Shown in pieces: positions 1-9,365 of a DNA stretch of 64,000 nucleotides (positions within the stretch are counted from its first letter, which is position 1; each line of letters opens with the position of its first letter). The translations under genes and the position numbers were made by a program. A model generated the notes under the pieces. It had not been told where the DNA came from. It did not search any database and saw only the letters and a program-made list of their open reading frames with translations. The stretch comes from Paramacrobiotus metropolitanus (lineage: Eukaryota; Tardigrada; Eutardigrada; Parachela; Macrobiotidae): positions 992,001-1,056,000 of the forward strand of contig NW_026570238.1 in assembly GCF_019649055.1 (NCBI RefSeq), in the 5' to 3' direction.

Positions 1-199
1 GAACATCAGAAACAACGTTTCTACCCAGACGAACCAGATTAGGATAAATAATATTTTTTGCTGTCCTAGCAAGGCTGCCAAAAAAATTTCCAAGCGAACC
101 GTATCCGTGCTGCACATGTCCAACCGCGCTGCCATGTTGCGGTGAAAGAAGGTGCACGTAAACTTGCGCAGGAATCGCAAAACTTGAAATCTCATCCAT
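1..199 (-). CDS. Partial capsid-associated (pX-like) small protein, runs off window start
   Basis: An open frame starts at the ATG at 199-197 and continues to base 1 without a stop, giving about 66 residues. The start overlaps the stop of the upstream gene as TAATG, typical of tightly packed viral genes. The N-terminal part is followed by a Gly/His/Ser-rich stretch and then by basic and hydrophobic residues (motif GYGSLGNFFGSLAR). In elements of this class a small basic protein with a GLG-x-hydrophobic segment often follows the penton-like gene, resembling adenoviral core or membrane-lytic proteins. That match is from memory. The C-terminus is outside the window. Confidence 0.45.
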   Translation of the reverse strand, partial: MDEISSFAIPAQVYVHLLSPQHGSAVGHVQHGYGSLGNFFGSLARTAKNIIYPNLVRLGRNVVSDV

Positions 200-606
200 T
201 ATTTACGGCGAAAATGTAATTGCAAAACTGAAACACCTTTCTCAAATTCAACAGACTCTCCATCTAAACTGGTGATCGAGACTGAAATGCGATCAAACTG
301 AGTGTTCTCAACGCTGATATATTTCAAAGATGAAGGAACGAATGCGCTTCCGTCTGCAACACTTTTTCGAGATAAAACAGCCAATAGAGAAACGCGTGTT
401 CTGTTAAACACTTGGCTGCGAACCAAGTCGCTAAACACGCACAAGGTGTCACGAGTTATCGATCGGGGTTTTGGACACTGTAAGTAGCACAGTGCTACTT
501 CAAATTCTCGCAGTAGCTGAACATAACTTGGTAAAAGCACAACGAATTCCGACGCCGTGTTTCCAATGCCACTATCAGATGTCAAGGTGATATAGAAATC
601 ATCCAT
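199..606 (-). CDS. Conserved Polinton-type small protein, candidate penton/minor capsid protein
   Basis: This 135-residue protein probably starts at the ATG at 606-604 (MDDFYITLTSD). An upstream in-frame ATG lies inside a palindromic repeat and is less likely. The pattern FYITL near the N-terminus, a central LREFEVALCYLQCP segment and a C-terminal LHFRRK is what I remember from a protein encoded beside polymerase and integrase in metazoan Polinton-like and adintovirus-like elements. It is usually discussed as a minor capsid or penton protein. The frame is intact and ends at 199-201, overlapping the next gene. The base just before the start follows TTTAAG, so the ATG could also sit directly after a splice acceptor. 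Function is inferred from context. Confidence 0.5.
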   Translation of the reverse strand: MDDFYITLTSDSGIGNTASEFVVLLPSYVQLLREFEVALCYLQCPKPRSITRDTLCVFSDLVRSQVFNRTRVSLLAVLSRKSVADGSAFVPSSLKYISVENTQFDRISVSITSLDGESVEFEKGVSVLQLHFRRK

Positions 607-610
607 TCTT

Positions 611-687
611 AAATATTCGAAATTGGTATGCAATATGATGCGCTATAGTCGTGTTAGTTTAGCAGTGCACACCAAAATCGAATTTTT
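611..687. repeat. Palindromic repeat copy A (introner/MITE-like)
   Basis: The arms at 611-632 and 666-687 are inverted copies of each other (18 of 22 positions match) and carry the shared core ATTCGA..TTGGT.TGCA. TTTAA flanks both outer ends and may be a target duplication. The copy lies between the integrase stop and the start of the 199-606 gene and ends 5 bases before its ATG. Confidence 0.75.
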
Positions 688-769
688 TAAATTAACTGAA
701 GTCCATACCGCTTAAGTTGACTTAAAGTGATCCATTTGTCGAACTTTTTATTCCAGCCAACAAAACGTA

Positions 770-1702
770 TCAAAACTTTGTTGCCTTTCTTAGATAAAAC
801 AGCAATTTCAGCAGTCTCTGGTGTATTTTTTGGGACTTTTCACGTTTCAAGTCTTCCACTCGGAACATGGTTATGCCATCATGGGCTTCAACAGCTTTGA
901 CTTTGTAAATTTCTATTGACCACCCTGGAGTATATCCTTTTTCCATTGCCGTCTTCTTCAAAGACAGACGCACAAAATCTCCTAATTTTGGAATTTCCGT
1001 GCTTAGTTTCTTGTGTGCATATTTGATTTTGTCCTTGTAAATGATCTTGTGAAATTCTTCTGCATTTTCAGCCGTTATTTCTGATGGCTTATGGTATCCT
1101 AAACTTCTATGTGGGCTGTTGTTGTATGCGTCCACGAGTTTCTGAATTACATCAATCCATCTTTTCGTTCGATTATGTGTAAAATAACGGAACAACCTAG
1201 TCGATAAGGTGCGATTCAGACGTTCAACTTGGCCAGCTTTAATCTCTGCATTATTAGTAGAGAAATGAAGAATTTGATGCTGATTTAACAAAGATTTGAC
1301 ATCAGTATTATAAAACTCGGTTCCCAGATCGGTTTGAAATTTTTTCGGGAACGGTCCACAACGATCAAATATTAATTGTAAAGCATCACGGACTTCAGAG
1401 GCAGTCTTCCGCTTAATCGGTTCCACCCATGCATACCGAGTAAAACAATCTTCCACGACTAACAAAAAATTATACCCATCATTAACAGATACATACGCAC
1501 TGTAGTCTATTAAGTCCGCTTGGAACTGTTCGTTAGGACCGGAAACAACAAAATTGAGACGAGGAAAGTGTTTGCGAACTGGTTTATGTAGCGTGTAGGC
1601 CGGCTGTTTGCGCAGGAACTCTTTCACGGTGTCCATCGACAATTTTATATTGCTCTGCTTGCTGGCCTCTCGGTGCAATGCTTGTATTCCACCGTAACCA
1701 CG
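770..1702 (-). CDS. Polinton integrase (retroviral-type DDE, rve domain)
   Basis: About 300 residues read to the stop at 770-772. The N-terminal YTLHKPVRKHFPR motif and the following FQADLIDYSAY segment (first catalytic Asp) are characteristic of Polinton/Maverick integrases. FQTDLGTEFYN gives the second catalytic Asp and the ..NAEIKAGQVERLNRTL region the catalytic Glu, so the DDE triad appears complete. AYNNSPHRSLG is the usual C-terminal core motif, followed by a chromodomain-like or SH3-like basic tail. Integrase inserts the linear element DNA into the host chromosome. Upstream, the matching frame can be followed only to a TGA at 1703-1705. The true N-terminus therefore needs another exon or has been broken by a frameshift. 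The first residues after that TGA (RGYGGIQALH) still look like family sequence. Confidence 0.85.
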   Translation of the reverse strand, partial: RGYGGIQALHREASKQSNIKLSMDTVKEFLRKQPAYTLHKPVRKHFPRLNFVVSGPNEQFQADLIDYSAYVSVNDGYNFLLVVEDCFTRYAWVEPIKRKTASEVRDALQLIFDRCGPFPKKFQTDLGTEFYNTDVKSLLNQHQILHFSTNNAEIKAGQVERLNRTLSTRLFRYFTHNRTKRWIDVIQKLVDAYNNSPHRSLGYHKPSEITAENAEEFHKIIYKDKIKYAHKKLSTEIPKLGDFVRLSLKKTAMEKGYTPGWSIEIYKVKAVEAHDGITMFRVEDLKREKSQKIHQRLLKLLFYLRKATKF

Positions 1703-1761
1703 TCAGCAAGTTTTCCATGGTTATCAACTTGTTCCATCTAAACTGCTTAGAATTAAACAAC

Positions 1762-2064
1762 TCACGCAGACTTGAAGTTCGCAATTTCATAGAAGTGAGC
1801 AGATTTGTAGCAATGATCGTCGACACGATTGCCACAAGTATGCTGATCATCGATACGATAACATCCGCGACAACACATACGTTCGCTTTTCAAAAACTGA
1901 CAATTGATGAGAAAGCTGAACAGATATTTAAACGCAGCAGTACATCTCTTAAAAATGATTTGTTTATCGCAACAGACATCCAGACGCTGATCGCAAGCGA
2001 CACACAACCCCGTGATCAATTCGTATTTTAATTTCCCATAATTGTTCGATTTCAGAGACGACAT
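1762..2064 (-). CDS. Small Cys-rich (zinc-binding?) protein of the Polinton-like element
   Basis: This is a 100-residue frame with clustered Cys pairs (CVACDQRLDVCCDK, then CCRGCYRIDD and QHTCGNRVDDHC) that could bind zinc. It lies between the polymerase stop (2110) and the integrase on the same strand. It may be a separate gene or the N-terminal, zinc-binding part of the integrase transcript, since its end abuts the region where the integrase frame is interrupted. I do not recognise a specific family. Confidence 0.4.
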   Translation of the reverse strand: MSSLKSNNYGKLKYELITGLCVACDQRLDVCCDKQIIFKRCTAAFKYLFSFLINCQFLKSERMCCRGCYRIDDQHTCGNRVDDHCYKSAHFYEIANFKSA

Positions 2065-2109
2065 GGTTGCATGCGTATAGTCTTGAACAAGAACAATGAA
2101 ATTTAGCAG

Positions 2110-5100
2110 CTATTCATGCACAAAATATTCTTCCCCATCAACGTCCTCAGTCAGCATTGCAGGATTGAAACGTTCAAGCAACTGATTTACAACTTCAAAT
2201 TCAAGTGAGCCGATACTAGGAAAAGGGATACCATGATAACCAAGCGGATACGTCACAAAATCACGACCAATAGCACGACTGGTAAACGTTCAGCCTATAC
2301 GCCGAACAAGAGGCACTGTCTGTATAGTTAAGTTATCTGTATTCTTTTTGAATGTTATACTTTCGCATGCAGTAACTTGGGACGGCCCTGTCCCGAACAT
2401 CATAGACTTCAGAACACCAATGTTGACCCGTTCCTTCAACCCGTCAGACTTAGGAATCCCTTTACACTTTATACGTTGTTCTCCACTGCGGAGGAGCTGA
2501 CAGTAGGTTTTCTTTGCCAGTGCAGCCCACTCCACGAAATGCTCACCGCCGAGGTCATCGGACAAATCGCCTAGTAGGTCGTCTGTAGGAGGATCTGGCT
2601 CGCCCGGGGTGCTCACGAACATCACGGAATCCGTGTCACAGTAGAGCAGACGATCGCCAACAAGCCGTAAAGCTTTAAGGAGTTTGAGTTGGCCGTACTC
2701 GGTGGTAAATTTACCAATGTACGGATTTGTTCGCTTGTTAGGCGCAACCTATGCACGAATTTGTAATTGTTAACTCAAACGGGAATGCAATTAAAACTTT
2801 CTGCACAATTCATACCCAAGCAGCTTTCTTCGTACGTCACATCGATGCACTTTCCATCGTTGACCATTCGAATGTCGTTGGTAATATAACGACTGTTGAA
2901 AACGATGTCCTTCATTTCCTTGTACGTTCGACAGTACGTATTCTGGCGGTACACGGCTTTCATAACAAACCTATTAAGAAATATGAATTAAGAAATGTTG
3001 AACATTCCTAATTCACATTTCTTACCTTCCCCAAACTTGGTTGACAAACGTTTTAGCTGCTGCGCGCATCCCGGGATTGTTGGTAACTTCGTCGGGGGTG
3101 AAAATAATTCCCAAAACTTCTTCATATTTCCTGCAGAACTCTTTCTTATGTTCTTCGGTGATAACATGTGCAGGAAAGTCACTTGTAACTATCTTGGTGC
3201 GAATGAGATCTAAAATAAATTTGGCAAACACGCCGCCGGTTTTGCTCTCCGGATTATATTTGCTGCTGTTAGGAAAATGGTGAATCTCAAAAACACGACG
3301 AATGATGTAGCCGTCTTCAACTGCCTGTTCCAGAAGTGGTGTAGTCCAAGCCCCTTCGAATGCACGTTGTCGATAGTCATGTGTGCACGGCTTTGCGATG
3401 TTCAGCTCTTCCGAGCACGTACGACATAAGGTGTACACCGTACGACCATCAGCCAATCGGAGCGGGAGAGTAGGTATGAATAACTCATACGGCGGCCATA
3501 CTTCGCAGTACACAACGCCAAACCAATCCTTAATGTTAAACGGTTCGCCAGGTTTGCTGAAGTTAGTGAATCGGATCTCAGGGTGGCCAACAGGATAGCG
3601 GTCGAAAACCATAATGGACGGATACAGTGAAATAAAATCCAGGACTTTCCCTTTGGACCCTTCTGGGATTTCTTTATACATACAGAATATGTCTGTCCGA
3701 CCTCCAAAAAGATAGTCACGCACATTTAAACGCGGTCGAAAATTTGGCTGTGCAACGATCTCGCCAGCTTTCAGCTTCTCGTCATATTCGCACTCCCAAA
3801 TGGTTGTCAGTATTACAGGAACGTCAGCGTATGGATCCGTAACAGTTCGTGCAAAGTTATTGAGGTATGCTTCGGTCTGCGCGACTTCTTCGCGAAGTGT
3901 GCCAAAGGTCTTCATTCGCACCGTGTTAACTTTGTTTGGGTTCGGAAAGCATTTCGGACATCCATGCCAGAAACAGCCGTAGAATTGGTAGGCCGTTCTA
4001 GTTGCAGCGCACCACCCGTCTACAGGTATTCGTCCAAAATACTTCTCACCTTCCGCAGACCTAACTGTTTGGATCGGTTCGTCGAGCCGACGAGCACGGT
4101 CGGAAATCCAGAGTAACGCTTTTGTGCTTTGATTCTGAGTACTTCCGTATCCACTTGGTGGCGGTATACCAATAGTGTCAGGCTGAAGGTAGTGCACTTG
4201 AAACGCTTTAATCACAGCTGACGGGCTTGTAGGTTCATCAAATGGATCCAGACCAGGAAATTGTTTCTCGAATGAAGCTCGCGTTATCTTGCAGCATTCG
4301 CGCAGAACCAGAACATCATTGACGCAATACTTCTCGCACTCATCCATCAGGTTGTATGCGTCACCATGAATTTCTTTTGCTTCTGCGTACCAAGCATCAA
4401 ACTCTAGTTTCTTCTTAGCAGACATGCGTTCCAAACCGAAATACTGCTTATCTGCAAAAATTCGATTTTGGTAAGCATTACTGTAATGAATACCCACGAA
4501 AATAACTCTGATGCAGACTAAATTCGATTTTTTTACCTGGTATGCATCCGACATAGTTTTCGTTCTCAGGAGTGTTGAAAGTGTACGGAAAAAATCCTTT
4601 CAGCACTAGATGACTTATTCCCAGGTCTTTCGGGAGCTCAGCTAAGGACCGTGGCATGAATGATAACGTATCCACAAACCGTGCGTTGATTCCTGGAATT
4701 TTGACGAGTGTTAGGCTCGCACCATCTTGAATCTTTGTAACGTAATGTCCTTGACTTTCGAGGGATTTCAGGATAAAGTAGTTGTCGTATTTCCGCCCGT
4801 TGTGCGACAGAAATGTACACTGGCGTGTGTTTTTGAAAATCCAACTTAACATATCATCCGCACAGGCACGGCCGCGGAAACACATAACAAACGAATCGTC
4901 GTCGAGGCACATCAGTGCCGCCATGTTCGGGTAGTGGTACCGACTGCTATCCAATCCGGCCTCAAAATCAAAAACAAATTTCTTGTTCGTAAACTTTGAT
5001 GACTTTCTTGCCACGGCAGTTTCATTCAGTGAATTACTGGATTCACTTTCACTTTCGCACAGGCGTTCTTCTTCAATAGACGTTGTCGTTGAACGGGATT

Positions 5101-6450
5101 CTTCGAGTGTGCTATCGGTCTCCGATGATTCTGGGTCTTCTTCTTCATCGTCGGCGTCATCGTCGGAACTATCGTCAGAATCCAAAACGATTGCTTTGGC
5201 AACTTTCTTCTTTGGCTTTTCCTTCTTAGCTTTTTCCCCAGATAGGATGTAGCAAAGGTGTCCAGTAGTAACGAATTCTTTGCAGTTCGTACACAAATGC
5301 GTGAAACATTGATGTGTATCAGAATACAATTGGCTGTGCGGATGACTGACATATCCATTGCAATCTTTGCAACGCCGCCAAGCTTCACAGACCGTGCGTG
5401 CACCCGTTCGATAACCTTTCTTTGTTTTATGGTTCTCGAAGCACCGAATTGATCGAAAACGTCGACAGCAGTCGTCGCAAAAGCGGCCATCCGGCTCAAG
5501 AGGGCTGTATTTGTTTACACATCCAATTTGCGTACACATATTGCACACACCGAAACATCGATGGCGACACTTATCGTGATAAAAGCTTCCACAAATGTCA
5601 CATCGACCTGTGAATCCTAGCAGCGTGTGCGGTTTTACGACTGCGTCGAAGTGATTGTTGTGAAAGATCAACATGATAAGGTTCGTGCAATAAGGTGAGT
5701 CGTAAGACTCCGCAAATTGAAGATCGGCATCAATTACACGGAGTTGACAGTCGTATTTTTCACGCAGTACGCACGCAAATTTGTCGAGCTCATCGAAACC
5801 GCAAGGACCAAGTGGAACTCGTGCTTCCCATCGTAGCTTTTGTGCCAACGTGTGTTGAGCTTTACGGTCAGACTTGCATATATTTTTGAAGGTTCGATAC
5901 TTCAACGCATGCGCTAGGCTTACGGCAATAGCACGCGAGCAGCACAGTTCGTTGTTCGGATCGTGGAGGACTGACGGTCGAATAACAACCACACACCGAC
6001 GTTGTTCTAGGTATTCGGTTAATTTGAAGGAAATTCTGTTCTTTTTAATTGATCGGGTACCGTATCCCAGTGTATCCCTGCAGTGGACGAACGTACATCG
6101 GAGCGATTGATCGAACAGAAAATAAGCGTTGCCACTGCGCATGACTCTTTCAATTGTGTGCACGAGGTACTCGGGAGTCAGTTCGCGAGCCGGCAATACT
6201 TTACTGGATATGGCTCGATCCGGAAAACTATGATGCTCAAAAATCAAGCGGACTCTATCGGACGGATACACGTTGTGGCGTTTGTACAGGTAGTCGAGAA
6301 GAAAGCCGAAAAAAATCTTCAGCTGATACAACGTATGAAGCAGGTCATTAGGATCGAGCGGATCGTGGTTGTAGATTGTAAAGGAATCTTCGACTGTGTG
6401 AAATTGTGGTGCATGGGTGATGTGATGACTTGCAGGATTAATTTTGAATG
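2110..6450 (-). CDS. polB: Family-B (protein-primed type) DNA polymerase, multi-exon, with one in-frame TGA
   Basis: Transcribed right to left. A Cys-rich zinc-binding region (CDICGSFYHDKC and further CxxC pairs, about 5.3-5.6 kb) is followed by an acidic Ser/Glu/Asp tract (about 5.03-5.21 kb). The 3'-5' exonuclease follows: Exo I FVFDFEAG, Exo II LSHNGRKYDNYFIL and, after an intron, Exo III YCVNDVLVL. Polymerase motif A is DFISLYPSIM, motif B NQVWGRF and motif C YCDTDSV, so catalytic residues are intact. Introns: 4452-4536 (phase 1, built from a palindromic repeat), 2971-3025 (phase 2, itself a hairpin), and one ending at 2749. For the last, a 67-base model conflicts in phase and a 32-base model keeps frame. 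An in-frame TGA at 2290-2292 is followed by about 59 more in-frame codons to a TAG at 2110. The 5' end is uncertain: the open frame begins after an acceptor-like TTGTAG near 6450 with no ATG there. Confidence 0.88.
2971..3025 (-). repeat. Hairpin intron inside the polymerase gene
   Basis: This 55-base GT-AG intron joins WGR and FVM in frame at motif B. Between the splice sites the two halves are inverted copies: AAGAAATGTGAATTAGG on one side and AAGAAATATGAATTAAG on the complement of the other. Nearly the whole intron can fold on itself. Its sequence is unrelated to the TTCGATTTTGGTA palindromes in this element. Confidence 0.7.
4452..4536 (-). repeat. Palindromic repeat copy B forming an entire intron
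   Basis: The 85-base intron (exon ends at 4537, next exon begins at 4451) consists of inverted arms 4456-4477 and 4512-4534 around a short spacer. Its GT is the edge of one arm and its AG follows the other. CAG sits on both flanks, consistent with a 3-base duplication that supplies the acceptor. Removing it restores the polymerase frame between the Exo II and Exo III regions. Confidence 0.8.
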
Positions 6451-6614
6451 GATAACTACAATAATAATAATTATTTCTCCATTAAATCTGATGAAATGAA
6501 TTTATTGATATTAAATGAGCAAACATCGTTGTGAATTTTCGGCAGCATCATTAAAGAACACGCAGTAAAGCGACATTTAATATGTTAATTAAAACAGCAT
6601 CAAGACCAGAATGA

Positions 6615-8293
6615 TTATTCAGATGACATGGTACAACATTGTTTACGCAGCATACGCTTTATTGAGAAGAAATATTTAGGCATAATTGAAATAAAATATC
6701 GCACGCATACACAAGCACTTGTGATTAACTTACTAAGGATATCGAAATGCGTTTTGACGAACAATCGGAGCAGGACCATCGTAGTACCCAGTGCCGTACT
6801 GTTTATGCGGACGGAAACTGACAGTGTCGGTGGTGCCATATTCAGCTGATCATAGTGACTTGAGGGAACGTTGTTGACGAAATCTTGAACGAACCGATGC
6901 TCCATTTCCTGACGCTGCTGTTGCAGTTGATCTACACGTGACGGCTGATGCTGGTACATCGGCGGTTGCGGGTATTCCACCAGGGCCGGCGAACCAGTAT
7001 ATCGGTTCTCGCCTACCAATGGACCACGACTGTACAACTCTAACAGCAAGATTCCACAGACAGTACAGTATCTTACCGTATAAATCGGATGCCGATCGAA
7101 AACCACCATTCAGACCCATGCCGTAGTTAGGAACTTGTTGCGCCGGAAGGTATGCGCCGTTCTGGTTCACGTATCCTGAACCCGATGGGACACAATCGTT
7201 CTGCGGCTGACCAAAAAACCCGCCGGAAGGACACGAAAAGTCAAGTGCACTGCTTGGACCAGTTGCATAGGTGTTAGCAGCATGCAGCTGATGGTGCGCT
7301 AAAAAATCGATTTTAGTCAGCAATACTGCCGCATAATTGCACATGTAAACAGTGTTGCATACCAAAATCGAATTTTTCTATTACAATAGAATTTTACTGA
7401 ATTTCATTATAAAATAACTCACCCAGGTTTGGATACTTGGCATTCGGATGGGAAATGAATGGTTGAGTGAGCTTCGACTGCACAAACCGACGGCGTTTCG
7501 ACTTCTCGGGCGCATTCGGAGCTTGACGGCGTTTCGGAGATGGTGGTGGCGTGTCCGAAACCTGCCCAGATCCAGACTGAACATACACATCCGGCTGGTT
7601 TTCTTTGTTTTCAGTGTCGCTGGCCAGGTCTTTGAGGATTTCATCCATTTCTTTGTCGTCTAGGAAATTCAGGGTCGGTTCCAGGGCATGAATGGGATCG
7701 TACATGTCGGCGTTGCTATTGACAAATGGGACCTGGTTATCGACAGTCCATACGTCGCAACCAAACATGCCATACGGGGGATACTCCTGCTTCTTCGGCG
7801 CCGGTCCAAGAATTGCGGTAATACGCTGATAATTTGACGGATCAAGTATTACACGGTTGAATTCTGTGTAATACTTCAGCAAATAACCGAGCTGCTGCGA
7901 TGTGATAACTTCAGCGTAAACGGGACAGTTGTCCGGACGAACAGGGACAAGATGCACGAAACAATCTTCAATGGAGTGCGTAAGACGATCGAAACCGGTT
8001 TGAAAAACCGTCTCTTCGAATTCCTGGTAAAAACTCAGCGAGAAACAAAGCGGTGACTTGGGGTTACCGAACAACATAAGGACTGAGCGCTCTTTGGAGA
8101 AAGCGCCGTGCAACTGCTCCTCTTGTGGATAAAACAGCTTGTAGTATAACCCGCAGCAGCTCGACATCTCTTCCGGTGTGGGAAGAAGATAGTCGTGCAG
8201 CGTAGGAGTTAACCAACGCCCGGAAGAGCAAAGTGTCCTTTGCAGTTCTAGTGCGGGGTTGCTTCGGCCTGGCCATAACTTAAAACTGGACAT
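6615..8293 (-). CDS. Unknown Polinton-element protein with nuclear-localisation-like tail, three exons
   Basis: The first exon (8293 down to 7423) encodes about 290 residues starting MSSFKLWPGR. The mid-region is a globular-looking stretch without a domain I recognise. An acidic segment follows (DDKEMDEILKDL), then a Pro/Lys/Arg stretch (PPPSPKRRQAP..KSKRRR) that resembles a bipartite nuclear signal. Splicing across 7299-7422 keeps frame (phase 1) and adds a Gly/Ser/Tyr-rich exon. A 37-base intron at 7040-7076 then keeps frame into a Pro/Gln-rich exon (QLQQQRQEMEHRF). Reading through to 6615 adds a tail that looks less protein-like, so the true end may be earlier. If the first intron is not spliced, the protein ends at 7394. 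Context suggests a regulatory or DNA-binding element protein; this is inference. Confidence 0.55.
7299..7422 (-). repeat. Intron containing palindromic repeat copy C
   Basis: The arms at 7301-7328 and 7350-7377 are inverted copies matching at 23 of 28 positions, with the core CGATTTT.GT..GCAA.ACTG. The intron donor lies 45 bases upstream of the palindrome (7422), and the acceptor (7299) directly abuts it. TAG flanks both outer ends, and the second TAG serves as the splice acceptor. Splicing joins NL to AHHQLHAAN in frame. Confidence 0.78.
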
Positions 8294-8710
8294 AGCGTAC
8301 GAGCACAGATCAAAAGTCTACACGTTCGAAAATATTGTCCAAAATGGTAGCGTTCCAGATTTAAAATGAACTGCTCACTTTCAAATTTTGAAATGAATGT
8401 AATAACCGAGCGGGAAGAATGTGTGAATGCTGACCGCAGTGCTGAATCAGTGATCTGTGTATGTATGTACGATTCACATGTGTATTACCGATTGCGGCCG
8501 TACGACTGTGCCACTTGGTCACTATTACTGTGCACAGATTGGTCATTTTAGAAACTCCGTGATACGCCTACAGTATGCCGTACTGCACCTGGATAACTGA
8601 TGCCACCTGGCCTTGAAAACGATATATATACAAGCGTATACAAATAAGGATTACTCGCCAGCATCATCGATAAATGCTCACAGCAGGACTCTTCTTAGCT
8701 ATTCAACACA

Positions 8711-9268
8711 TCAGCGTTTCAGATTTTTAAGCAACATCTCCTTCTTCATCCCACCAAGCTGGGCGCAATACTTCAGAACTGCAGATGCCTTATGGGCGTT
8801 AACACTGCCGTGCTCTTCTATCAAGCACCCGACAATTTTTTTGACAGTTAATAAATTTTCATCCACATGATAGAAATCCTTTGCGTTCATTGAACAGAAC
8901 CACTTTGAAGCGCTTATAAGTACAATGAGATGGCTCCGCACCGTCTCACTGACTGAAAGGTTGCTTGGGATTTCCGCCTCGTAGTCGACAGGACGCGACA
9001 GATCCGGCATTAACACATTGCCGTGCTCATCGAAATCGCTGTCAAAAGACAGCCGGTACCCTTGCTGAACAAATCGTTCGTCCTTACGATGCTCTGATAG
9101 TATTTCATCATCCGATAGGTCTTCCAGATCTTTTTCCGCAACAACACGGGCTCGCACATACGAGCGCGGGTTACCAGCGGACTGCGCTTCCATACGATCA
9201 ATAAACTCTCTGTCCGACTCAGGCTTAAGGCCTGCTTGCTTCCTTTGATATTTCTTACGAACGTCCAT
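8711..9268 (-). CDS. Unknown Polinton-element protein, 185 aa
   Basis: An intact frame runs from ATG 9268 to 8711. The N-terminal half is charged (MDVRKKYQRKQAGLKPESD, later EKDLEDLSDDEILSEHRKDE). The C-terminal half looks helical and ends with a basic tail (GGMKKEMLLKNLKR). The ATG is immediately preceded by TTTTTCTAG, a good splice acceptor, so an upstream non-coding exon may exist beyond palindrome copy D. I do not recognise a family. Its position at the far end of the element is compatible with an early or regulatory gene, but nothing in the sequence proves this. Confidence 0.5.
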   Translation of the reverse strand: MDVRKKYQRKQAGLKPESDREFIDRMEAQSAGNPRSYVRARVVAEKDLEDLSDDEILSEHRKDERFVQQGYRLSFDSDFDEHGNVLMPDLSRPVDYEAEIPSNLSVSETVRSHLIVLISASKWFCSMNAKDFYHVDENLLTVKKIVGCLIEEHGSVNAHKASAVLKYCAQLGGMKKEMLLKNLKR

Positions 9269-9288
9269 CTAGAAAAAGTATTTTTTAA

Positions 9289-9365
9289 AAAAATTCGAAT
9301 TTGGTAAGCACTTCTGATGCAATACAATACGTTAATACTAAGTTGCGTACCAAAATCGAAATTTT
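9289..9365. repeat. Palindromic repeat copy D (introner/MITE-like)
   Basis: The arms at 9289-9310 and 9344-9365 are inverted copies matching at 19 of 22 positions. They share the consensus TTCGATTTTGGTA.GCA with the other three copies. TTAAAA occurs just outside both ends and may be a target duplication. The copy lies 21 bases upstream of the 8711-9268 start codon, just before a splice-acceptor-like sequence. Confidence 0.75.

Noticed and set aside
1678-2031. 117-codon plus-strand frame
   Set aside because: Antisense to the Cys-rich and integrase coding of the element; no features of its own.
5874-6499. Long plus-strand frames opposite the polymerase
   Set aside because: Shadows of the well-supported minus-strand polymerase.
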